A stretch of DNA of 6,234 bases from Pseudomonadota bacterium (GCA_021820785.1 JAKADE010000176.1:1-6234); one strand, 5' to 3'; shown: positions 1 through 5,813, counted from the first letter of the stretch. Made by a program: numbers and translations. The notes: generated by a model not told the origin, from the letters alone.

Positions 1-1554
1 AGCGGCCTGCCCGGCCACCCGGAGAAGAAGCTGACCCCCGGCGTGCAATTCAGCTCCGGGCGCCTCGGGCACCTCTGGGCATTCTGCAACGGTGTCGCGA
101 TGGCGAACCCGGACAAGGCCGTGATCCTGCTCGGCTCCGATGGCAGCCAGATGGAAGGCGACAATGCCGAGGCGGCGCGCCTCGCCGTGGCGCAGCAGCT
201 GAACATCAAGCTGCTCCTCGATGACAACAACGTCACCATCGCCGGCCATCCGCAGCAGTACATGCCCGGCTATGACCTGACGCGCACGCTGTCCGGCTAC
301 GGACTGACCACCGCCACCACGATGGGCGAAGACCTCGATGCGCTGTACACGGATCTTGCCCGGGCGTTCAGCGATGCGCGCCCCCAGGCGGTGGTCATCA
401 AGCGCCCCATGGCCCCGGGGATCGTCGGCGCCGAGGGCAGCCCGCACGCGCACGAGGTCCTCAAGACCGAAACGGCCATTCAGTATCTGCAGGCGCGCGG
501 CGGCTACGACGCGGCGATCGCCATGCTGAAGGCGGCACAGACGGACAAGAGTCCGCTCACCTACCGCGGCTCCTCCGGCGTCGGCAAGAATCGCGACGAT
601 TTCGGCAAGATCGTCAACGAACTGCTCGACGGCATGACCCCGGCGCAGCGCCTCGCGAGCGTCAAAGTGTTCGACAACGACCTCGAGGGCTCCTGCGGCT
701 TGCACCACGTGCACAAGAAGTATCCGGAAGTGTTCGTGCGCGGCGGCATCATGGAGCGCGGCAATTACTCCGCCGCCGCGGGCTTCGGCTCGCAGCCCGG
801 ACGCCAGGGCATCTTCGCCACCTTCAGCGCCTTCCTCGAGATGTGCCTCAGCGAGATCACGATGGCGCGTCTGAACTTCGCCAACGTGCTGGCGCATTTC
901 AGTCACAGCGGCGTCGACGACATGGCGGACAACACCTGCCATTTCGGCATCAACAGCATGCTCGCCGACGGCGGACTGCTGCCGGCGCACGGCGAGGACA
1001 CGACCCGGCTGTACTTCCCCGCCGACCGTCACCAGTTCGCCGCCTGCGTCAAACGCATCTTCAACGACCCCGGGCTGCGGTTCCTCTTCAGCACGCGCGC
1101 ACCGGTCCCGGACCTGCTCGATGAGTCCGGCAAGCCGCTCTACGAAGGCAAACCGTTCGAGCCGGGCAAGGACTATGTGGTGCGCTCCGCCCCCGCGGGC
1201 GGCGGCTACATCGTCGCCATGGGCGAGACCGTCTATCGCGCGCTCGATGCCGTGACGACACTCGCCGAAAGCGGCGTGAAGGTCGGCCTCATCAACAAGC
1301 CGACACTCAACGTGGTGGACCCCGAGATGATGCAGCGTCTCGCCCAGGCGCCGTTCGTGCTCGTGACCGAAGGGTGGAACGTGCGCACGGGTCTCGGCAG
1401 CCGCTTCGGATCACAGCTGCTGCAGGCGGGCTTCAAGGGACGTTACAACCACATCGGCACGTACCGCGAAGGCTGCGGCGGACTGTGGCAGCAGATGGGG
1501 CATCAGGGTCTCGATCCGGCGGGCATCGCCCGCGCCGTCCAGGCGCTGCGTTAA
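1..1554 (+). CDS. Transketolase-like ThDP-dependent enzyme, 5'-truncated by the window edge
   Basis: The frame is open from base 1, so the true start lies left of the window; 517 residues remain (numbered from base 1). Transketolases move two-carbon ketol units between sugar phosphates in the cytosol, using thiamine diphosphate and a divalent metal. The visible N-terminal part has GHPE (residues 5-8; this His matches E. coli TktA His100 as I recall it) and a ThDP motif starting GSDGS near 45 and ending DDNN near 77. The Pyr domain has GGIMERGN with the likely catalytic Glu252. His302, Asp310 and His314 keep the spacing from that Glu that I recall for TktA Glu411, His461, Asp469 and His473. 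Arg366 in STRAP is a likely phosphate-binding residue, and a C-terminal domain follows. The His6 to Glu252 stretch is about 65 residues shorter than in TktA, and the usual TTGPLGQG is SSGRLGHLW, so this is a compact, divergent member. The family call is firm; the exact substrate is not. Confidence 0.88.
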   Translation, partial: SGLPGHPEKKLTPGVQFSSGRLGHLWAFCNGVAMANPDKAVILLGSDGSQMEGDNAEAARLAVAQQLNIKLLLDDNNVTIAGHPQQYMPGYDLTRTLSGYGLTTATTMGEDLDALYTDLARAFSDARPQAVVIKRPMAPGIVGAEGSPHAHEVLKTETAIQYLQARGGYDAAIAMLKAAQTDKSPLTYRGSSGVGKNRDDFGKIVNELLDGMTPAQRLASVKVFDNDLEGSCGLHHVHKKYPEVFVRGGIMERGNYSAAAGFGSQPGRQGIFATFSAFLEMCLSEITMARLNFANVLAHFSHSGVDDMADNTCHFGINSMLADGGLLPAHGEDTTRLYFPADRHQFAACVKRIFNDPGLRFLFSTRAPVPDLLDESGKPLYEGKPFEPGKDYVVRSAPAGGGYIVAMGETVYRALDAVTTLAESGVKVGLINKPTLNVVDPEMMQRLAQAPFVLVTEGWNVRTGLGSRFGSQLLQAGFKGRYNHIGTYREGCGGLWQQMGHQGLDPAGIARAVQALR

Positions 1555-1571
1555 CCCGCTCTCACGCACCC

Positions 1572-1615
1572 CGGACGGTGCAGCCTGCTGGCTGCCCGGC
1601 GCGCTGCGCCGTCCG
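1572..1615. repeat. Nested inverted repeat in convergent spacer
   Basis: CGGACGG (1572-1578) pairs exactly with CCGTCCG (1609-1615). Inside it, GCAGCC (1580-1585) pairs with GGCTGC (1590-1595) around a TGCT loop. It starts 17 bases after the transketolase-like stop codon. It could fold at the 3' end of that mRNA and act as a terminator or 3' stabiliser. No T-tract follows, so a classical intrinsic terminator is not supported. Confidence 0.5.
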
Positions 1616-1627
1616 ATGTGTCGCACC

Positions 1628-1652
1628 GGCGCACCGCTCGCCGCGGTGCGCC
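1628..1652. terminator. Candidate hairpin between convergent genes (no T-tract)
   Basis: A perfect 10-bp stem, GGCGCACCGC (1628-1637) with GCGGTGCGCC (1643-1652), closes a 5-base loop TCGCC. It lies five bases beyond the stop of the minus-strand PEP mutase-like gene and 73 bases beyond the stop of the plus-strand transketolase-like gene. A symmetric hairpin here could serve transcripts from both sides. There is no run of T on either strand, so it may instead be a 3'-end stabiliser or need another factor to terminate. Confidence 0.45.
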
Positions 1653-1657
1653 TGCGG

Positions 1658-2413
1658 CTAGCCCGGCAGCCGCCCTTCCGTCCAGAGCCGCTCGGCAATG
1701 CCGTCGAACGCCGTCCAGGTGGCGCGGGCCAGTGCCCCGCCGACACTCACCCGACGCACTCCGACGGCCGCCAGCTCCGCCACCGACAGGCCCGTGCCCG
1801 AAAGGTTGGCATTGACGGGCTTGTCGAGCGTGCGCACCAGCCGGGCGATGAGCCGCAGATCGCGGATACCCGGGGCGTAGAGGCAATCGGCGCCCGCACG
1901 GCTGTAGGCATCGAGGCGCTCCAGGACCTCATCGGCATCGGGCTGGCCGAGCCAGAACGCTTCACAGCGCCCCACGAGCACAACCTCCTCACCGGAGCGA
2001 TCGATCGCCTCGCGTGCGGCGCGCACGCGCTGCACGGCCTGATCCAGCCGGTACAGTCCCTGACCGAGACGGTCCTCGATCGACAGACCCGCCACACCCG
2101 TTTCGATGCAGCGCGCGACGTTGAGCGCCACGCCGTCCGGACTGTCGGCGAACCCCGCCTCGAAATCCGCATTCACGGGCAGATCGGTCCGCCCGACCAG
2201 AAGGCGCAGGTGCTCAAGTACTTCCTCCAGGCTCATCTCGCCATCGGCCTTGCCCAGCGCCCAGGCGGCGCCGGCGCTGGTGGAGGCGAGTGCCTGGAAG
2301 CCGAGCTTCGCCAACCGGATTGCACTGCCGCCGTCCCAGGGGTTCGGCAACACGAAGCAGCCCGACTGATGCAAGGCGCGAAATGCCGCACGACGCTGCG
2401 CAATCGAACGCAT
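1658..2413 (-). CDS. Isocitrate lyase/PEP mutase superfamily protein (C-C or P-C bond lyase, substrate unknown)
   Basis: This 251-residue protein has the size and motif order of the small members of the ICL/PEP mutase family. These are TIM-barrel enzymes that make or break C-C or P-C bonds next to an alpha-oxo-acid, with bound Mg2+. NPWDGGSA lies at residues 24-31, and STSAGAAWALG at 44-54 is the usual substrate-loop region. NADFEAGF at 81-88 gives metal-site Asp83 and Glu85, and LSIEDR at 110-115 gives Glu113. A late GVRRVSVGG is typical too. The KKCGH motif of true isocitrate lyase is absent, so that activity is unlikely. Alternatives within the family include dimethylmalate- or oxaloacetate-type lyases and phosphonopyruvate-acting enzymes; sequence alone does not decide. 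The frame extends 22 codons further upstream, but the ATG at 2413 has a strong GGAG six bases before it. It is the second gene of an operon with the AhpD-like gene. Confidence 0.85.
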   Translation of the reverse strand: MRSIAQRRAAFRALHQSGCFVLPNPWDGGSAIRLAKLGFQALASTSAGAAWALGKADGEMSLEEVLEHLRLLVGRTDLPVNADFEAGFADSPDGVALNVARCIETGVAGLSIEDRLGQGLYRLDQAVQRVRAAREAIDRSGEEVVLVGRCEAFWLGQPDADEVLERLDAYSRAGADCLYAPGIRDLRLIARLVRTLDKPVNANLSGTGLSVAELAAVGVRRVSVGGALARATWTAFDGIAERLWTEGRLPG

Positions 2414-2426
2414 GATGTTCTCCTCA
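2414..2426 (-). promoter_or_regulatory. Ribosome binding site overlapping the upstream stop codon
   Basis: Read on the minus strand, the AhpD-like stop TGA runs straight into GGAGAACATC and then ATG, so TGAGGAG is both stop and Shine-Dalgarno. Only ten bases separate the stop and the next start. This fixes the PEP mutase-like start at 2413 and suggests translational coupling of the two proteins. Confidence 0.8.
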
Positions 2427-2879
2427 CTCGGCCGGCGGTGGTGTGAATCCGAGCGGACCGGCGATGCGGTTCCAGGCATTGATGACTGCGACGGCGAGCG
2501 TCAGCCGCAACACCTGCTCGTCGCTGAAGTGATCGTGCAGCGCCTCGCGGGCCCGTGCGGTCTCCTGGCTTCGCGCCTCGGTCAGGATCTCGGCCCACGC
2601 CAGCGCGGCGCGTTCGGCCGCAGAGAATCCGACTGCCTCGTGCCAGACGGCGAGCTGGTCGAGCTTGTACGAGGCGACGCCGGCCTTGCGCGCCCAGTTC
2701 ACGTGCAGCTGCAGACAGTAAGCACACCCGTTGAGCTGCGAAGCTCGTACCTTGATCAGCTCCACGAGCCCCCGGTCCAGACCTTCACCAGCGCCCTGGC
2801 TCAGCGTGCGCAGCGCCGCCACGGCCTGGGGCAGCGCGGCGGCAAAATCATCAACGTCGACGTTCGGCGATGCACTCAT
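2424..2879 (-). CDS. AhpD-like / carboxymuconolactone decarboxylase family protein
   Basis: This 151-residue protein carries the AhpD core signature: Glu40, Cys52, Cys55 and His59 (E-x11-C-x2-C-x3-H, around NGCAYCLQLH). That spacing equals the Glu118, Cys130, Cys133, His137 set I recall from mycobacterial AhpD. In AhpD these residues form a proton relay and redox-active cysteine pair that reduces alkyl hydroperoxides. Many relatives have other or unknown roles, so peroxidase activity is an inference. The protein should be small, soluble and all-helical. The frame stays open upstream to 3263, but ATG 2879 is preferred: translation from further up would run antisense through marR, and family similarity starts near here. 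Its own ribosome binding site is weak (a GGA about seven bases upstream). It is the first gene of the minus-strand pair and diverges from marR. Confidence 0.85.
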   Translation of the reverse strand: MSASPNVDVDDFAAALPQAVAALRTLSQGAGEGLDRGLVELIKVRASQLNGCAYCLQLHVNWARKAGVASYKLDQLAVWHEAVGFSAAERAALAWAEILTEARSQETARAREALHDHFSDEQVLRLTLAVAVINAWNRIAGPLGFTPPPAE

Positions 2880-2883
2880 GCGG

Positions 2884-2904
2884 GTTCCGGAACGCTGCAG
2901 CGTT
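2884..2904. promoter_or_regulatory. Two overlapping perfect palindromes in the leader of the AhpD-like gene
   Basis: GTTCCGGAAC (2884-2893) is a perfect 10-bp palindrome. AACGCTGCAGCGTT (2891-2904) is a perfect 14-bp palindrome sharing three bases with it. They lie just upstream of the AhpD-like ATG, probably within its 5' leader. They could be extra regulator sites or fold in the RNA near the start codon. Their role is unknown. Confidence 0.5.
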
Positions 2905-2908
2905 GCAG

Positions 2909-2945
2909 ATATCAGGGTCCGAATATAGTATTCGTGCCCTGATAT
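2909..2945. promoter_or_regulatory. 37-bp nested palindrome, likely MarR operator between divergent genes
   Basis: Outer arms ATATCAGGG (2909-2917) and CCCTGATAT (2937-2945) are exact inverted repeats. Inner arms CGAATA (2920-2925) and TATTCG (2929-2934) are also exact and share the same centre, base 2927. In all, 15 of 18 possible base pairs match. The 15-bp inner element has the size usual for a MarR-family box. It contains TATAGT (2924-2929) for the plus strand and TATATT (2927-2922) for the minus strand, each one base off a TATAAT -10 box. Bound repressor would therefore cover both promoters. That it is the MarR site is inferred from position. Confidence 0.75.
2924..2929 (+). promoter_or_regulatory. 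Candidate -10 box for marR
   Basis: TATAGT matches TATAAT at five of six bases. Transcription from it would begin around 2936, about ten bases before the ATG at 2946. The -35 region is poor (TTGCAG at 2903-2908, 15-bp spacing), so the assignment is tentative. Confidence 0.4.
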
Positions 2946-3431
2946 ATGAGCAAGCGCAAAAGACCCCAGTCGCCGAAGACAGCCATTCCCGCCGTCGGTG
3001 AAGGAAAGCGCGGCGAAGCGGGCCATCTCGGGTATCTGCTGCGCCAGGCGGCCCACGCCCAGCGCAAACGGATGGATCGGATCCTCGCCCCCCTCGACCT
3101 GACGCACCCGCAATTCCTGGTGCTCACCATGATCCGCGCCTACCCCGGCTGCTCGAACGCCGACATTGGACGGCTGACGATGCTGACGCCGCAGACGGTC
3201 CACGCGATCATCGCCGTACTGCTGCGAAAGCACTGGGTCGCGCGACAGCCGCATCCACTCCACGGCCGGGTACTGACGCTCGTGCTCAGTGCCTCCGGCG
3301 AGAGTCTGCTTAAGCGCGCGCGCGATGCCGCGCTGACCGTCGATGCCCGGCTGCAGAAGGCACTGAGCGCAGAGGCGCTCGCCGCCCTACGCCACTGGCT
3401 GGTCAGCGTGGCGCACGACGAGGAGGAGTAG
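2946..3431 (+). CDS. MarR-family transcription regulator
   Basis: This 161-residue protein has the MarR winged helix-turn-helix layout. A basic N-terminal tail (MSKRKRPQSPK) precedes a dimerisation helix around residues 28-48. LTHPQFLVLTMI (52-63) follows, then the helix-turn-helix with the recognition helix near LTPQTVHAIIAVL, a wing around HGRVLTLVLSASG, and a C-terminal dimer helix. MarR proteins are dimeric repressors released by small phenolic ligands or by oxidation. The only cysteine clearly seen in the first half is Cys69, not the N-terminal sensing cysteine of OhrR, so an OhrR-type peroxide switch is not supported. The outer arm of the 37-bp palindrome ends on the base before the ATG. 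There is no Shine-Dalgarno sequence, and no ATG or GTG start occurs in the first 30 codons. Autorepression and control of the divergent AhpD-like operon are likely, by position. Confidence 0.88.
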   Translation: MSKRKRPQSPKTAIPAVGEGKRGEAGHLGYLLRQAAHAQRKRMDRILAPLDLTHPQFLVLTMIRAYPGCSNADIGRLTMLTPQTVHAIIAVLLRKHWVARQPHPLHGRVLTLVLSASGESLLKRARDAALTVDARLQKALSAEALAALRHWLVSVAHDEEE

Positions 3432-3448
3432 AACTTCGCCGCACTTCT

Positions 3449-3775
3449 CTAGAGATGCGCCTCGATGAACGCCTGCAGCTGGCCGCGACTCATCGACCCG
3501 ACGCGCACGTCCGCCGGTCGTCCGTGCCGGAACAACATGAACGTCGGGAAGCCGCGCACGCCGAAGCGCGTTGGCGCCACGGGGTGTTCGTCGGCATCAA
3601 GCGTCACGACGATCAATCGACCGGCGTACTGCGCCGCCGCCTGTTCGATGAGCGGACGCATAATCCTGCACGGCACACAGCGCGCCGCCCAGTAGTCCAC
3701 CAGAACCGGGTGGGCCGAGGCGAGCACCTCGGCATCAAAGGTCTGATCCGTGACCACCTGCGTCATTCCGTCCAT
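3449..3775 (-). CDS. Thioredoxin-family protein with variant CVPC active site
   Basis: This 108-residue protein matches the length and layout of bacterial thioredoxin. The buried Asp27 is followed by YWAARCVPCR with active-site Cys33 and Cys36, and GFPTF with cis-Pro77; a short C-terminal helix ends in AHL. Thioredoxins reduce protein disulfides in the cytosol using electrons from thioredoxin reductase. Two features are unusual. The active site is R-C-V-P-C instead of W-C-G-P-C, and the Lys that pairs with the buried Asp in E. coli (Lys57) is Thr58 here. Both would be expected to change redox potential or partner choice. The start is ATG 3775 because GGGGAG lies six bases upstream; an in-frame ATG at 3799 would add eight residues. 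No signal peptide is seen. It is convergent with marR (17-base gap) and divergent from the LysR gene. Confidence 0.88.
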   Translation of the reverse strand: MDGMTQVVTDQTFDAEVLASAHPVLVDYWAARCVPCRIMRPLIEQAAAQYAGRLIVVTLDADEHPVAPTRFGVRGFPTFMLFRHGRPADVRVGSMSRGQLQAFIEAHL

Positions 3776-3855
3776 TGCTGTCTCCCCGATGAACCGCATG
3801 GCCCCATGTTATTGTTCTCGTTCACGGGCTTAAAGCGCCACTACTGACCTCTTTA

Positions 3856-3869
3856 TTCGGTTCACCGAA
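3856..3869. promoter_or_regulatory. Palindrome upstream of LysR-type gene 1, candidate operator
   Basis: TTCGGT (3856-3861) and ACCGAA (3864-3869) are exact inverted repeats around TC, ending six bases before the ATG at 3876. In addition, GAACAAT (3867-3873) is the exact inverse of ATTGTTC at 3811-3817, 49 bases away. LysR-type regulators often bind paired sites in such divergent spacers, so this may serve autorepression and control of the thioredoxin gene. The assignment rests on symmetry and position only. Confidence 0.5.
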
Positions 3870-3875
3870 CAATCC

Positions 3876-4859
3876 ATGGACAAGTTCCAGGCGATGACCC
3901 TGTTCGTGCGTATCGTCGAAACCGGCGGCATCGCACGCGCTGCTGAGGGACTGCACATCCCGAAGGCGACGGCCACGAATCTCTTGCAGGGCCTCGAGAC
4001 ATCACTCGGCGTGACGTTGCTGCATCGGACGACTCGACGCGTGACCGTGACGGAAGATGGCGCCGCGTACTACGAACGGGCCCGCGCACTCCTCGCCGAA
4101 TTGCGCGACGTGGAAGATGCGCTCTCGCAGCGCGCCACCGCGCCGCGCGGCCGGATCCGGATCGATGCGCCGACACTCATCGCCCGCAGCGTCATCCTCC
4201 CGGCGCTGCCGGCGTTCTTTGCCGACTACCCCGACATCGAGCTGGCGCTGTGCTGCAACGAGCGTCACTTCGATCTCATCGCCAACGGGATCGACTGCGC
4301 ATTGCGCATCGGCGAGGTGACCGACCCTTCCCTCGTGGCACGTCGCTGCGGTGACCTGTACTTCGCCACCTGCGCCGCACCGGCCTATCTCGCCGTCCAC
4401 GGCGTACCGCAGCATCCGCGCGAACTCGCGACGCATCGCTGCATCAACCGCTTCTCGCCCCGCACCGGCGATACCTTTCAATGGGTCTTTTCCAAGGGCA
4501 CCGAGCGCATCGCGGCGATATTTCCGAGTCACCTGGCGCTCGAGGACGAGAACAGCTACGTCACGGCTGCAGAAGCCGGACTCGGCATCGCTCAACTGCC
4601 GGCCTTCGTGCTCAAGGACGCCATGGAACGCCGCGCGCTCGAGCTGCTCCTGCCCCAGTGGCTCGCAGAACCTGCACCGCTGCACATCGTTTATCCGCAC
4701 AACCGGCATCTGCAGCGCAAGGTGCGTGTGTTCGTCGACTGGCTGGCCCGGCTGCTGAGCGAGCACGACGGCATCCAGCTGCGCTCGAGCCTGCCGACGA
4801 ACCGAGCCGAATCAGCCGCCGCCAATACTGCGAACAGACCGGCTGCGCCGCACCGATGA
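3876..4859 (+). CDS. LysR-type transcription regulator 1
   Basis: This 327-residue LysR-type regulator opens MDKFQAMTLFVRIVETGG. Its N-terminal winged helix-turn-helix covers about residues 4-62 and includes PKATATNLLQGLETSLGVTLLHRTTRR in pieces from 29 to 55, followed by a linker helix. A periplasmic-binding-protein-like effector domain runs from about residue 90 to 295. The start motif and RTTRR place it with the large subgroup whose members usually regulate a neighbouring, often divergent, oxidoreductase or transport gene. The ATG at 3876 lacks a Shine-Dalgarno sequence, but the N-terminal motif fixes it. The last 25 or so residues, after the domain should end, are rich in Ala, Asn, Pro and Arg and look disordered. 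It diverges from the thioredoxin gene, a plausible target, and ends one base from the convergent LysR gene 2. Its effector cannot be predicted. Confidence 0.92.
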   Translation: MDKFQAMTLFVRIVETGGIARAAEGLHIPKATATNLLQGLETSLGVTLLHRTTRRVTVTEDGAAYYERARALLAELRDVEDALSQRATAPRGRIRIDAPTLIARSVILPALPAFFADYPDIELALCCNERHFDLIANGIDCALRIGEVTDPSLVARRCGDLYFATCAAPAYLAVHGVPQHPRELATHRCINRFSPRTGDTFQWVFSKGTERIAAIFPSHLALEDENSYVTAAEAGLGIAQLPAFVLKDAMERRALELLLPQWLAEPAPLHIVYPHNRHLQRKVRVFVDWLARLLSEHDGIQLRSSLPTNRAESAAANTANRPAAPHR

Positions 4860-4860
4860 G

Positions 4861-5763
4861 TCACTCTGGGACAGGCGCTGCGCGGGCCGCCGCTTTCAGC
4901 GCAGCCACGAAGTGCTCCCGTGCCGCATTGTGACTGTCCGTGCGCGTGAGGATGCCCAACTCGATGCTCACGGCCTTGCGCCGCAGCCGCCGGTAGCGCA
5001 CGCCGGCACGGCGCAGGTTGCGCACCGAGGCCGGAACCAATGCGAAGCCCATCCCGCTCGAGACCAATCCGATCACGGTCTGCATCTGCCGCGCCTGCTG
5101 CGTGATGCGCGGGGCGAAGCCGAACGAGCGGCAGTAACTGATGGTCAGATCGTAAAGGCCGGGGGCGATGTCGCGCGGCGGAACGATGAAGCTCTCCTTC
5201 GAGAGTGCGCGCAGATCGATGGCCCCGGCATCCCGCGCCGCCGGATGCCCCGCCGGTGCGGCGAGCACGAGCTCCTCGCGCAGCAGCCGCTCGAACTCGA
5301 GGTCCGGCGCATCCACCGGCGCCAGCGCGATACCCAGATCCAGCCGCCCGGCGCGCAGCAGAGGAATCTGGGCATCGCTCGTCAGTTCATGCAACTGCAC
5401 CTCGACCGCCGGGAAGCGTGCCCGGAAGCTCTGCAGGGCGGGCGGCAGGACACCGTAGTCGGCAATCGAGACGAACCCGACCGACAGCACTCCGAGTTCA
5501 CCGCGCGCAGCGCGCAGCGCCTGCTGCTGCGCGAACTCCAGCCGTGCAAGTACGGCTCGTGCCTCCTCGAGGAATGCTGCGCCCGCAGCGCTGAGGGAAA
5601 CGCCCCGCGGGGTGCGCTCGAGCAACCGCACGCCGAGCTCGGCCTCGAGGCTCTTGATCTGCGTCGAGAGCGGTGGCTGCGAGACGTGCAGCCGGTGCGC
5701 CGCCCGCGAGAAGCTGCCCTCCTCGGCAATCGCGATGAAATAGCGCAGCTGGCGCAGTTCCAT
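4861..5763 (-). CDS. LysR-type transcription regulator 2, divergent from ilvD
   Basis: This 300-residue LysR-type regulator starts with the classical MELRQLRYFIAIAEEGSFSRAA. The winged helix-turn-helix lies within residues 1-60 (VSQPPLSTQI at 27-36, LEAELGVRLLERT at 39-51), followed by a linker helix rich in Ala and Arg. An effector-binding domain begins near GELGVLSVGF (about 91). ATG 5763 is chosen over an in-frame TTG three codons upstream because family members start exactly with MELRQLRYF. The sequence style resembles the CatM/BenM-like branch, but that is a loose resemblance and the ligand is unknown. It is divergent from ilvD across a 120-bp spacer with a strong symmetric element, so it may control ilvD and itself. 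It differs in place and partner from IlvY, which in enterobacteria sits beside ilvC. Confidence 0.92.
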   Translation of the reverse strand: MELRQLRYFIAIAEEGSFSRAAHRLHVSQPPLSTQIKSLEAELGVRLLERTPRGVSLSAAGAAFLEEARAVLARLEFAQQQALRAARGELGVLSVGFVSIADYGVLPPALQSFRARFPAVEVQLHELTSDAQIPLLRAGRLDLGIALAPVDAPDLEFERLLREELVLAAPAGHPAARDAGAIDLRALSKESFIVPPRDIAPGLYDLTISYCRSFGFAPRITQQARQMQTVIGLVSSGMGFALVPASVRNLRRAGVRYRRLRRKAVSIELGILTRTDSHNAAREHFVAALKAAARAAPVPE

Positions 5764-5775
5764 TATTCGCAAACC

Positions 5776-5813
5776 CTATAGCAGATACATCGATATCGTA
5801 TTATCCCCTATAG
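5776..5813. promoter_or_regulatory. 38-bp symmetric element between LysR gene 2 and ilvD
   Basis: CTATAG occurs at 5776-5781 and 5808-5813. GATA (5784-5787) mirrors TATC (5802-5805), and CGATATCG sits at the centre (5791-5798). All share the same axis, between 5794 and 5795, giving 14 matching pairs of 19. CTATAG is itself palindromic, so the ends also read as a direct repeat, CCCTATAGC (5774-5782 and 5806-5814), spaced 32 bp or about three helical turns. A paired arrangement like this suits a LysR-type tetramer. The ilvD-proximal repeat would fall at about -35 if TATCGT (5831-5836) is the -10 box. Confidence 0.7.

Noticed and set aside
1658..2413. Calling this gene a true isocitrate lyase (aceA) or methylisocitrate lyase (prpB)
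   Set aside because: The catalytic KKCGH motif is missing and the protein is short, so only the superfamily is supported.
1616..2446. A 276-codon plus-strand reading frame opposite the PEP mutase-like gene
   Set aside because: It is antisense to a gene with clear family motifs, its translation shows no recognisable domain, and long shadow frames are common in DNA this GC-rich.
2414..2479. 22-residue N-terminal extension of the PEP mutase-like protein
   Set aside because: It overlaps the AhpD-like coding end, while the ATG at 2413 has an ideal ribosome binding site.
2880..3263. N-terminal extension of the AhpD-like protein by 128 residues
   Set aside because: It would run antisense through marR and across the operator; AhpD-family similarity begins only near the ATG at 2879.
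4002..4766. A 254-codon minus-strand frame inside LysR gene 1
   Set aside because: It is fully antisense to a well-supported LysR gene and has no recognisable motif.
4912..5781. A 289-codon plus-strand frame opposite LysR gene 2
   Set aside because: The translation is low-complexity Arg/Gln/Ala-rich and antisense to a clear LysR protein.
5778..5811. OxyR-type site (ATAG-N7-CTAT series) or CatM/BenM-type ATAC-N7-GTAT site upstream of ilvD
   Set aside because: The ATAG/CTAT blocks are not in N7 spacing, and ATAC (5785-5788) to GTAT (5798-5801) is spaced by nine bases, not seven. Neither consensus fits.
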